Source of the DNA: Streptomyces dengpaensis
Lineage (GTDB): Bacteria; Actinomycetota; Actinomycetes; Streptomycetales; Streptomycetaceae
Direction: 5' to 3'
DNA: 64,000 bases
Assembly (NCBI RefSeq): GCF_002946835.1
Contig: NZ_CP026652.1
Span: forward strand, 3,720,001 to 3,784,000
Shown: one piece after another, positions 57,531 to 64,000 of the stretch
Layout: each line of letters begins with the position of its first letter
How positions within the stretch are numbered: position 1 is the first letter of the stretch
Made by a program: the position numbers and the translations under genes
The notes under the pieces: model-generated
Database searches by the model: none
Told to the model about the DNA's origin: nothing
Seen by the model: only the letters and a program-made list of their open reading frames with translations

Positions 57531-57610
57531 AGCTTCGTCACCCCCTTGGCGACGAGGGCCACCAGCGCGAACACCGCGATCGTGGTGACGACGAAGGCCA
57601 CGTCGGCCAT
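57527..57610 (-). CDS. 27-residue membrane ORF overlapping kdpF
   Basis: ATG 57610 has GGAG 7 nt upstream (ctaGGAGctcacgATG). It encodes [20 protein letters not shown] then AKGVTKL: one membrane helix with a positive tail. Its TGA overlaps the kdpF GTG by 4 bp, so the two are coupled. Not in the classical kdpFABC set; it may be a second KdpF-like subunit or a leader. By look, similar tiny frames occur before kdpF in other actinomycetes, which I recall only loosely. Confidence 0.75.
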   Translation of the reverse strand: MADVAFVVTTIAVFALVALVAKGVTKL

Positions 57611-57685
57611 CGTGAGCTCCTAGATGAGGTTCGGGTTGAACTGACTGTTAGAGGAAAACGCCTCCGTGGCCGGATGCGGCCGCCG

Positions 57686-57738
57686 TTGACGCCTCCCTTA
57701 CGGGGCGCGGTACGCCTTTGACGCATCCCTTACGGGGC
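57686..57738 (-). promoter_or_regulatory. Direct repeat upstream of kdp operon
   Basis: TTGACGCCTCCCTTACGGGG plus C (57686-57706) and TTGACGCATCCCTTACGGGG plus C (57718-57738) differ at one base and start 32 bp apart, near three helical turns. They lie 76-128 bp before the tiny ORF and fit an activator such as KdpE. The right copy touches the 5' end of the divergent gene. Confidence 0.55.
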
Positions 57739-57772
57739 ACTGCGGGACCTCTGGCGCGGGGCCCGCGAAACC

Positions 57773-58165
57773 GTGATGCAGGTCTCTCCGGACCGGCTGA
57801 TTCAGGCCTCGGTGCTGCTGTTCCTGGTCCTCTGCCCCGCCCGGGTCGCCGCCGGGGAGGGCTGGCTGTCCTCGCACGGACTGCTGCGCGGCCGCCGGGT
57901 ACGGACCGACCGCCTTGTGTCCGTACGCTGCCTCGACGGCGTCGGCCGGCGGCTCGTCCTGCGCGACACCTCCGGCGCCCGCGTCGAGATCGACCCCCGC
58001 GTCCTGGTCTCCAACCCGCCGCTGTGGCACCGCCTGAACGACGACGCGCGCATCTCCGCCGAGCGCGGCTCCCTCACCTACGGGGCCACGGCACTGCGCC
58101 GCGTCTCGGAACGCATCGACCGCGAGACGGCAGTGACGGTGTTCAAGGTGTCGGGGCTGGACTGA
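57773..58165 (+). CDS. Small membrane-associated hypothetical protein
   Basis: About 130 residues: a hydrophobic N-terminus (IQASVLLFLVLCPARVAAG) then a PH-like domain (GLLRGRRVRTDRLVSVRCLD; RRLVLRDTSGARVEIDPRVL; ERIDRETAVTVFKVSGLD). The frame is open upstream to 57722 with plausible text (LRDLWRGARETV) but no start codon, so the 5' end may be lost or GTG 57773 is the true start; no ribosome site is evident. It diverges from kdp. Confidence 0.65.
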   Translation: MMQVSPDRLIQASVLLFLVLCPARVAAGEGWLSSHGLLRGRRVRTDRLVSVRCLDGVGRRLVLRDTSGARVEIDPRVLVSNPPLWHRLNDDARISAERGSLTYGATALRRVSERIDRETAVTVFKVSGLD

Positions 58166-58309
58166 ATCGGCAGCCCCGCAACGATCTCGTCGTGCCAACC
58201 CCGCTCCTGATGGCCACAATGGGCACGGACAAACAGAGACGTTCCTCTCAATGTGGCGCGGCCCCGATGATCGGAACCCACCGCTTGGCAGCACGTCAGG
58301 AGCACGCCG

Positions 58310-60280
58310 ATGGCCACCGCCGACCACGATGCCGGTACGCGCCGTCCCCGTATGCCTCGTCTGCGTGCGTGGATGCTGCAAGGCCTGTCCGACATGGGCA
58401 AAGGCCGCCAGGTGCCCCGCCCCGCCGAGCCGGTGCCCGCGCACAAGGGGCAGCGGTGGTGGCGCGTGATGTGCCTGACCGGCGTCGACTACTTCTCCAC
58501 CCTCGGCTACCAGCCCGGCATCGCCGCCCTGGCGGCCGGGCTGCTGTCCCCCGTGGCGACGATCGTGCTCGTCCTCGTCACCCTGGCGGGCGCGCTGCCG
58601 GTCTACCGGCGGGTGGCCGAGGAGAGCCCGCACGGTCAGGGCTCGATCGCGATGCTGGAGCGGCTGCTGTCCTTCTGGAAGGGCAAGCTGTTCGTGCTCA
58701 CCCTGCTGGGCTTCGCCGCGACCGACTTCCTGATCACCATCACCCTTTCGGCGGCGGACGCCTCCACCCATCTGGTGGAGAACCCCCACCTGACCAGCGT
58801 CCTGCACGACAAGCAGGTGCTGATCACCCTCATCCTCATCGCCCTGCTCGGCGCGGTGTTCCTCAAGGGCTTCCTGGAGGCGATCGGCGTCGCGGTCGTC
58901 CTGGTGGGCCTCTACCTGGCGCTCAACGCCGTAGTCGTCGCCACCGGCCTCTGGCACCTGGCCACGGAGAGCCACGTGATCACCGACTGGTCCAGCGCCC
59001 TCACCGCCGAGCACGGCAACGCCCTCGCGATGGTCGGCGTGGCCCTGCTGGTCTTCCCCAAGCTGGCGCTCGGCCTCTCCGGCTTCGAGACGGGCGTGGC
59101 GGTCATGCCGCACGTGGAGGGCGACCCGGACGACACCGAGGAGCGGCCTAAGGGCCGTATCCGCGGAACGAAGAAGCTGCTCACGACCGCGGCGCTGATC
59201 ATGAGCGTCTTCCTGATCTGCACGAGCTTCATCACCACCCTCCTCATCCCGGCGAAGGAGTTCGAGTCGGGCGGCGAGGCCAACGGCCGCGCGCTGGCGT
59301 ACCTGGCGCACGAGTACCTGGGCAACGCCTTCGGCACGGTCTACGACATCTCCACGATCGCCATCCTGTGGTTCGCGGGCGCCTCCGCCATGGCCGGACT
59401 CCTGAACCTCATGCCGGGCTATCTCCCCCGCTACGGCATGGCCCCGCACTGGGCGCGCGCCGTCCGCCCCATGGTGATCGTCTTCACCCTGGTCGCGTTC
59501 CTGGTCACGTGGATCTTCAACGCCGACGTCGACGCACAGGGCGGCGCGTACGCCACCGGTGTCCTCGTCCTCATCAGCTCCGCCGCCATCGCGGTCACCA
59601 TCGCCGCCGGCAGGGCCGGACAGCGGAACTGGACCATCGCGTTCGCGGTGATCTCGACGGTGTTCCTCTACACGACGATCCTGAACGTCATCGAGCGCCC
59701 CGACGGCGTCAAGATCGGCGGCTGCTTCATCGCGGGCATCATGCTCGTCTCGCTGCTGTCCCGGCTGGCCCGCTCCTTCGAACTGCGGGTCACCAGCGTG
59801 ACGATGGACGACATGACGGAACGGTTCGTACGGGACATCGCCAGCCGCCGGATCCAGTTCATCGCCAACGAGCCGGACACGCGTGACCTCACCGAGTACC
59901 GGGAGAAGATCGAGCAGATCAGGGCCGACAACGACCTCGCGCCCCAGGAGGACTTCGTCTTCGTCGAGGTCACGATCCGCGACCCCTCCGAATTCGAGGC
60001 GGGCCTGTACGTACGCGGCGAGGTCATGCACGGCCGCTACCGCGTGCTGACCTTGGAGTCCTCCTCCATCCCCAACGCCCTCGCCGCCTTCCTCCTGCAC
60101 GTCCGCGAGTCCACCGGCAGCATCCCGCACATCTACTTCGAGTGGACCGAGGGCAACCCCTTCGCCAACTTCCTCCGCTTCTTCCTCTTCGGCCAGGGCG
60201 AGGTCGCCCCGGTCACCCGAGAAATCCTCCGCGAGGCAGAACCGAACCGCTCCCGCCGCCCACGGGTGCACGTCGGCTGA
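58310..60280 (+). CDS. APC-superfamily permease with cytosolic domain
   Basis: A 656-residue permease. About twelve helices are followed by a cytosolic domain of about 150 residues (from [20 protein letters not shown]). The first helix carries [20 protein letters not shown], in the position of the substrate loop in APC and KUP proteins. ATG 58310 has AGGAG 9 nt upstream. Usual annotation is amino-acid transporter; beside kdp and with a KUP/KimA-like layout, a potassium role is possible but unproven. Confidence 0.85.
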   Translation: MATADHDAGTRRPRMPRLRAWMLQGLSDMGKGRQVPRPAEPVPAHKGQRWWRVMCLTGVDYFSTLGYQPGIAALAAGLLSPVATIVLVLVTLAGALPVYRRVAEESPHGQGSIAMLERLLSFWKGKLFVLTLLGFAATDFLITITLSAADASTHLVENPHLTSVLHDKQVLITLILIALLGAVFLKGFLEAIGVAVVLVGLYLALNAVVVATGLWHLATESHVITDWSSALTAEHGNALAMVGVALLVFPKLALGLSGFETGVAVMPHVEGDPDDTEERPKGRIRGTKKLLTTAALIMSVFLICTSFITTLLIPAKEFESGGEANGRALAYLAHEYLGNAFGTVYDISTIAILWFAGASAMAGLLNLMPGYLPRYGMAPHWARAVRPMVIVFTLVAFLVTWIFNADVDAQGGAYATGVLVLISSAAIAVTIAAGRAGQRNWTIAFAVISTVFLYTTILNVIERPDGVKIGGCFIAGIMLVSLLSRLARSFELRVTSVTMDDMTERFVRDIASRRIQFIANEPDTRDLTEYREKIEQIRADNDLAPQEDFVFVEVTIRDPSEFEAGLYVRGEVMHGRYRVLTLESSSIPNALAAFLLHVRESTGSIPHIYFEWTEGNPFANFLRFFLFGQGEVAPVTREILREAEPNRSRRPRVHVG

Positions 60281-60286
60281 GATCTT

Positions 60287-60390
60287 CAGCCCGTCCGGCG
60301 TTTGAGGACGAGCGCGAAGCGCGATAGGCGGGGGTCTGGGGGCGACAGCCCCCAGGTACGGGCCGGGTAGGGGCGGAGGGGGCGAAAACC
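60287..60390 (+). repeat. Dispersed intergenic repeat, full copy D
   Basis: Starts with CAGCCCGTCCGGCGTTTGAG GACGAG, then gcgcgaagcgcg (a short palindrome), a GGGGGTCTGGGGGCGACAGC hairpin-prone part and ends ggcgaaaac. It is the reverse complement of copy A (12318) in order and content, and begins 7 bp after the permease stop. Confidence 0.8.
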
Positions 60391-60405
60391 CTCCCCTGCC
60401 ACCAC

Positions 60406-61065
60406 CTACGACCGCAACGCAGCCAGCTGCTCCTCGAAGGGAACCACCTCAAAGCCACCAGCACCGCCCCCGCCAGGGGCGGCCTCAGCCCGGCCGGGCG
60501 CAGCCGCAGCCGCAGCCGAGCCCAGCCCCCGCAAACCCCCACCCCCCGTAGCCGTCATCAACCCGGCCAACTCCCCCGCAGCCCGCTCAATCCGCGAAGC
60601 CAGCCCCTCCGCCCCCCAGTCCTCCGAAGCCGCGTACACCGCGGTCGGCACGACCACAGCCCGCAGATACGAGAACAATGGACGCAGCGCATGCTCGAGC
60701 ACCAGCGAGTGCCGCTCCGAGCCCCCGGTCGCCGCGACCAGCACCGGCTTCCCGGCCAGCACGTCCTTGTCCCCGGCGGACAGCACATCGAAGAAGGACT
60801 TGAACAGCCCGCTGTAGGAGGCGGAGAAGACGGGCGTGACGACGATGAGCCCGTCCGCGGACGCCACGGCATCGATCGCGGCGGACAGCCCCTTCCCGGG
60901 GAAGCCGTTCGTGAAGTTGTGCGCGATCTCGACGGCCAGGTCGCGCACCTCCACGACCTGGACATCGGCGCCCGTGCCCTGGACCACGGCGGCCGCCAGC
61001 CGGTCGCCCAGCAACCGCGTGGACGACGGAACACTCAGCCCCGCCGAGACGACGACAAGCTTCAT
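60406..61065 (-). CDS. NADPH-dependent FMN reductase
   Basis: A 219-residue flavodoxin-fold reductase of the MsuE/CE1759 kind (LVVVSAGLSVPSSTRLLGDR; GLIVVTPVFSASYSGLFKSF). A Gly/Ala-rich tail follows. ATG 61065 overlaps the upstream luciferase-like gene's stop, so it likely supplies reduced FMN to that enzyme. Confidence 0.9.
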   Translation of the reverse strand: MKLVVVSAGLSVPSSTRLLGDRLAAAVVQGTGADVQVVEVRDLAVEIAHNFTNGFPGKGLSAAIDAVASADGLIVVTPVFSASYSGLFKSFFDVLSAGDKDVLAGKPVLVAATGGSERHSLVLEHALRPLFSYLRAVVVPTAVYAASEDWGAEGLASRIERAAGELAGLMTATGGGGLRGLGSAAAAAAPGRAEAAPGGGGAGGFEVVPFEEQLAALRS

Positions 61066-62168
61066 GCGACAGTCACCCCTTCCGCGGACCCCTCGGCCGC
61101 GGCCGCGGCCACCCGAGCCGCATGCGTCGGCGCCTCCGGTACCCCGGCAGGACGCCCCTTGGCGAACTCCTCGCGCAACACCGGCACGACCTCCTCGCCC
61201 AGCAGGTCGATCTGCTCCAGGACGGTCTTCAGCGGCAGCCCCGCGTGGTCCATCAGGAACAGCTGACGCTGGTAGTCACCGGCGTACTCCCGGAAGCTCA
61301 GCGTCTTCTCGATCACCTGCTGCGGCGAGCCGACGGTCAGCGGAGTCTGCTCGGTGAAGTCCTCGAGGGACGGCCCGTGGCCGTACACCGGCGCGTTGTC
61401 GAAGTACGGCCGGAACTCGCGTACGGCGTCCTGCGAGTTGTGCCGCATGAACACCTGCCCGCCGAGCCCGACGATCGCCTGCTCGGGCGTGCCGTGCCCG
61501 TAGTGCGCGTACCGCTGCCGGTAGAGCTCGACCATCCGCTTGGTGTGGTCGGCGGGCCAGAAGATGTTGTTGTGGAAGAAGCCATCGCCGTAGTACGCGG
61601 CCTGTTCCGCGATCTCGGGCGACCTGATCGACCCGTGCCAGACGAACGGCGGTACGCCGTCCATCGGCCGCGGCGTCGACGTGAACGACTGCAGCGGCGT
61701 ACGGAACTTGCCCTCCCACGTCACCACGTCCTCGCGCCACAGCCGGTGCAGCAGCGCGTAGTTCTCGACGGCGAGGTTGATGCCCTGGCGGATGTCCTGC
61801 CCGAACCAGGGGTAGACGGGCCCGGTGTTCCCGCGCCCCATCATCAGATCCATCCGCCCGTCGGCCAGATGCTGGAGCATCGCGAAGTCCTCGGCGATCT
61901 TCACCGGGTCGTTGGTGGTGATGAGGGTCGTGGAGGTGGAGAGGACGAGCTTCTCCGTGCGCGCGGCTATGTAGCCGAGCATGGTGGTCGGCGACGACGG
62001 CACGAACGGCGGGTTGTGGTGCTCCCCGGTCGCGAAGACGTCGAGCCCGACCTCCTCGGCCTTCTCCGCGATGGCGACCATGGCCTTGATGCGTTCCCGC
62101 TCGGTCGGCGTCCCGCCCGTGGTCGGGTCCGGTGTGACATCCCCGACGCTGAAGATCCCGAACTGCAT
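61062..62168 (-). CDS. Luciferase-like (LLM) flavin monooxygenase
   Basis: A 368-residue LLM-class oxidoreductase: FGIFSVGDVTPDPTTG, DVFATGEHHNPPFVPSSPTT, DGRMDLMMGRGNTGPVYPWF. It uses reduced FMN, here probably from the coupled reductase (ATGA overlap). Substrate unknown. A MarR-type palindrome lies 21 bp before its start codon. Confidence 0.92.
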   Translation of the reverse strand: MQFGIFSVGDVTPDPTTGGTPTERERIKAMVAIAEKAEEVGLDVFATGEHHNPPFVPSSPTTMLGYIAARTEKLVLSTSTTLITTNDPVKIAEDFAMLQHLADGRMDLMMGRGNTGPVYPWFGQDIRQGINLAVENYALLHRLWREDVVTWEGKFRTPLQSFTSTPRPMDGVPPFVWHGSIRSPEIAEQAAYYGDGFFHNNIFWPADHTKRMVELYRQRYAHYGHGTPEQAIVGLGGQVFMRHNSQDAVREFRPYFDNAPVYGHGPSLEDFTEQTPLTVGSPQQVIEKTLSFREYAGDYQRQLFLMDHAGLPLKTVLEQIDLLGEEVVPVLREEFAKGRPAGVPEAPTHAARVAAAAAEGSAEGVTVA

Positions 62169-62188
62169 GGTCGCTCACCCTCCAGATT

Positions 62189-62202
62189 GTTGACCGTTCA
62201 AC
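62189..62202. promoter_or_regulatory. Candidate MarR operator before the LLM gene
   Basis: GTTGACCGTTCAAC is a perfect palindrome with 5-bp arms around CCGT. Its spacing to the start codon suggests overlap with the promoter. The MarR gene 1 kb away is the natural candidate. Confidence 0.45.
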
Positions 62203-62299
62203 TATACCTGACTCTCGAACCAGCGAGCCTCCGCAGGTATTCCGGACGGCCGCCCCCACACCAGCCGACGATGTCAGCGCCCCGCCCTACGATCCCCTC

Positions 62300-62860
62300 A
62301 TGGCCGTCCCACGCCATGACACCCGAGGCATCGTCGACGCCGCGGAACTCTTCGCGCGCGTCCACTTCCGGCGCCGCGAACCGGCCGGGCCCCTGCGCCG
62401 CCATGTCGAGCAGTACTGGCTGATCGACTGGAACCTCTCCGAGCCGTACGTCTCCCACGTGGTCCCGCACCCGGCGGTCAACATCGTCTTCCATCAGTTC
62501 GAGGGCCAGGAACCCTTCGCCGAGCTCGCGGGCATCCAGCTCAGCCTCTTCACGCAGAAGCTGGACGGACGGGGCCGGGTGTGCGGCATCAAGTTCCGGC
62601 CGGGCGGCTTCCGGGCCTTCGCCCCGGGGCAGCCGGTGACGGAGTGGACGGGCAGGCGGATACGCCGGCCCGAGGTGTACCCGGACACGGACCCCAGCGC
62701 GATCCTCGCCCCGACGCCGAGGACGCCCGCGTGGCGGCCCTCGACGCGTTCCTCCTCGCCCTCGGCCCCCAGCCCGATCCCCAGGCCGAGCGCCGTCGCC
62801 GCATGCCTTCTCCTCGTACGGCTGCTGCCGCGCAAGGCACCACAGGAACACCATCACTAG
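62300..62860 (+). pseudogene. AraC-family regulator, frameshifted and truncated
   Basis: The first about 135 codons are the ligand half of an AraC regulator (FARVHFRRREPAGPLRRHVE; SHVVPHPAVNIVFHQFEG; GIKFRPGGFRAFAPG). Near 62712 one base is gained or lost; the true text continues in another frame (DAEDARVAALDAFLLALGPQ) and slips again near 62800. The helix-turn-helix half is missing. Confidence 0.8.
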
Positions 62861-62865
62861 AACGC

Positions 62866-63176
62866 CAGGGGAGGAGGCCCACCCGCCCCCGCACCCCGCC
62901 CTCCGCCGGCCGGGCGTGCGCCTTGGCCGCCTCGTCCAGGGCGTACGTCTCGGCCACCCGGAGAGTCAGCGCCCCCTCGTCCACGAGCCCGGCCAGCTCG
63001 GCAAGGCGGGCGCCGTCCGCGTTCACCTCGACCGCACCGGTCCGCACCCCGCGCACCGAGGCGGGGGCCGCCTGCGGGATCACACCGGCACAGGCGCCCC
63101 CGTCCCGCACCCACTCCAGGGCTGCCTCGCCAAGGACTGCGGCATCCAGCACAGCGTCCACGCAGGTCAACGAGGC
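62866..63176 (-). pseudogene. C-terminal remnant of quinone oxidoreductase/alcohol dehydrogenase
   Basis: About 100 codons match the end of a zinc-less NADPH:quinone-type dehydrogenase: VDAVLDAAVLGEAALEWVRD, GVIPQAAPASVRGVRTGAVE, ETYALDEAAKAHARPAEGGV. The nucleotide-binding half is absent and no proper stop follows the last strand. Confidence 0.75.
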
Positions 63177-63185
63177 GCGAGAGCG

Positions 63186-63677
63186 CTACGACTCCGAATC
63201 CCCTTGAAGATCCCCACCCCTCAGCCGATCCATCTGCTCCGCGGTGAAGTCGACCGTGCGCAGCATATGCCCGATGATCAGGGCGAGTTCATCATCCTCA
63301 AGCCCATCGAAGAGCGCGTACCATCCGCCCCCCAACCGATCCCACATCTGCCCGAGCTCGGCCATCTTCTCCGGCACGGTAGCCACGAGCACCCGCCGCC
63401 GATCGACGGCGTCCCGCTCCCGTACGACATAGCCGGCCTTCTCCAGCCGATCCACGAGCCGCGTAGCCGACCCGGTCGTCAGCCCGGTCATCTCCGCGAT
63501 CCGCCCGGTCGTTACGGGCCCGTCCCCCAGACTCAGCAGATTCAGACACTGCACATCCGTCGGATGCAGCTTCAAATGATCGGCAAGGGCCTGATTGAAG
63601 AGCGCGTACGACGCCATATAACGCCGCGACACCGTGCCCAACTCGTCAAGCAACCGCTCCCGCCCGCTCCCGGCCAT
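63186..63677 (-). CDS. MarR-family regulator
   Basis: About 163 residues: HPTDVQCLNLLSLGDGPVTT, the helix-turn-helix AEMTGLTTGSATRLVDRLEK and wing RERDAVDRRRVLVATV. The start at ATG 63677 (AAGGG 7 nt upstream) is one of several; 63692 and 63725 are in frame. It is close to the oxidoreductase remnant and 1 kb from the LLM gene. Confidence 0.88.
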   Translation of the reverse strand: MAGSGRERLLDELGTVSRRYMASYALFNQALADHLKLHPTDVQCLNLLSLGDGPVTTGRIAEMTGLTTGSATRLVDRLEKAGYVVRERDAVDRRRVLVATVPEKMAELGQMWDRLGGGWYALFDGLEDDELALIIGHMLRTVDFTAEQMDRLRGGDLQGDSES

Positions 63678-63774
63678 ACCCGCACCCTTCATCTGCGCCA
63701 GACAGTAATCGTACGACGCAGACATCCCCGAGAGACGGCTGCGGCCAACGGCCTGCAGCCGCAAACGCACGGAA

Positions 63775-63884
63775 GGGGCCGTGCCGGTACATCACATGCC
63801 CGTCGCTTACGTTCGAATCTGGAAACGGCTCCTTAGGGCAACGTCGGATCCAGCGGCGACGGGCGGATGTACCGGCACGGCCCC
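63775..63884. repeat. Long imperfect inverted repeat near the window end
   Basis: GGGGCCGTGCCGGTACATCA CATGCCCGTCGC (63775-63806) is mirrored by GCGACGGGCGGATGTACCGG CACGGCCCC (63856-63884), with a 3-bp indel. The spacer is about 49 bp. A large hairpin or a small mobile relic is possible. Confidence 0.75.
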
Positions 63885-63929
63885 GACCCACCCACCGGCA
63901 GAAAGCGAACCCGGCAGAAAGCGCCCCCG

Positions 63930-64000
63930 CTAGAACACGTACGAGTCACCCGTATCCAGCACCAACACCCGCTGTCGATCATTAACCCGATTCCCATCCA
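63930..64000 (-). CDS. Partial gene at right edge (3' end)
   Basis: The minus strand reads DGNRVNDRQRVLVLDTGDSY then VF and a TAG stop at 63930-63932. Only 22 codons are in the window. The text has protein-like character but I do not recognise the family. Confidence 0.4.
   Translation of the reverse strand, partial: DGNRVNDRQRVLVLDTGDSYVF

Noticed and set aside
58166..58309. Riboswitch (for example c-di-AMP type) before the permease
   Set aside because: The expected conserved ydaO-type boxes are not visible by eye; a covariance search would be needed.

Overview
The window is high-GC, gene-dense chromosome of a Streptomyces or close relative. Support comes from strong third-position GC bias, frequent GTG starts, GGAGG-type ribosome sites, an orphan EccC-type ATPase next to a membrane Ser/Thr kinase, futalosine-pathway menaquinone genes (mqnA, mqnE, mqnM, mqnP, mqnL), a ResA/CcdA/ResB/CcsB cytochrome c maturation set and a class F sortase. 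From memory, the order from the EccC-like gene through the mqn and cytochrome genes to hemL follows the conserved core of model Streptomyces; I could not check this here.

Layout. 0.2-8.1 kb: EccC-like ATPase, Ser/Thr kinase, mqnA, cold-shock gene. 8.2-12.1 kb: a cupin remnant, a cytochrome P450 overlapped by a 52-codon proline-rich ORF, and an acyl-CoA synthetase. 12.6-21.5 kb: MaoC hydratase, TetR, DUF4229, GNAT, mqnE, an Lrp regulator, mqnM-mqnP-mqnL, and a tail-to-tail pair of truncated genes (LysR and EamA). 21.6-29.0 kb: an AraC regulator and a complete hydroxyquinol-to-central-metabolism operon (hydroxylase, fused maleylacetate reductase/hydroxyquinol dioxygenase, pcaI, pcaJ, pcaF). 29.1-31.4 kb: ArsR/VOC pair, deaminase and 2-oxoglutarate-type oxygenase. 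31.5-35.2 kb: a P-loop NTPase coupled to a membrane-anchored periplasmic-binding-type receptor. 35.2-43.8 kb: SRPBCC protein, ccsB-resB-ccdA-resA, a Tat lipoprotein deacetylase, a histidine phosphatase and hemL. 44.1-46.9 kb: one hypothetical gene and a debris zone (probable group II intron 3' end, a usp-lysA chimeric pseudogene, unassigned DNA). 46.9-49.4 kb: a repetitive Asp/Gly/Lys/Asn-rich surface protein and its likely sortase. 49.5-57.7 kb: kdpFABC with a second tiny membrane ORF, and kdpED as a separate unit. 57.8-64.0 kb: a small membrane protein, an APC-superfamily permease, an FMN reductase/luciferase-like pair, two pseudogenes, a MarR regulator and a partial gene.

How genes work together. 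MqnA and MqnE catalyse early steps of menaquinone synthesis; MqnP, MqnL and MqnM the late ones. The ResA/CcdA/ResB/CcsB set and HemL serve cytochrome and haem supply, so much of the centre concerns respiration. The 22.5-29 kb operon should take a resorcinol-type phenol through hydroxyquinol, maleylacetate and 3-oxoadipate to acetyl-CoA and succinyl-CoA. Kdp gives high-affinity potassium uptake.

Most promising for follow-up: the NTPase/receptor pair with a duplicated stop-start junction, the P450-coupled small ORF, the fused reductase-dioxygenase, the surface protein carrying internal copies of its own C-terminal motif, and the tiny ORF overlapping kdpF.
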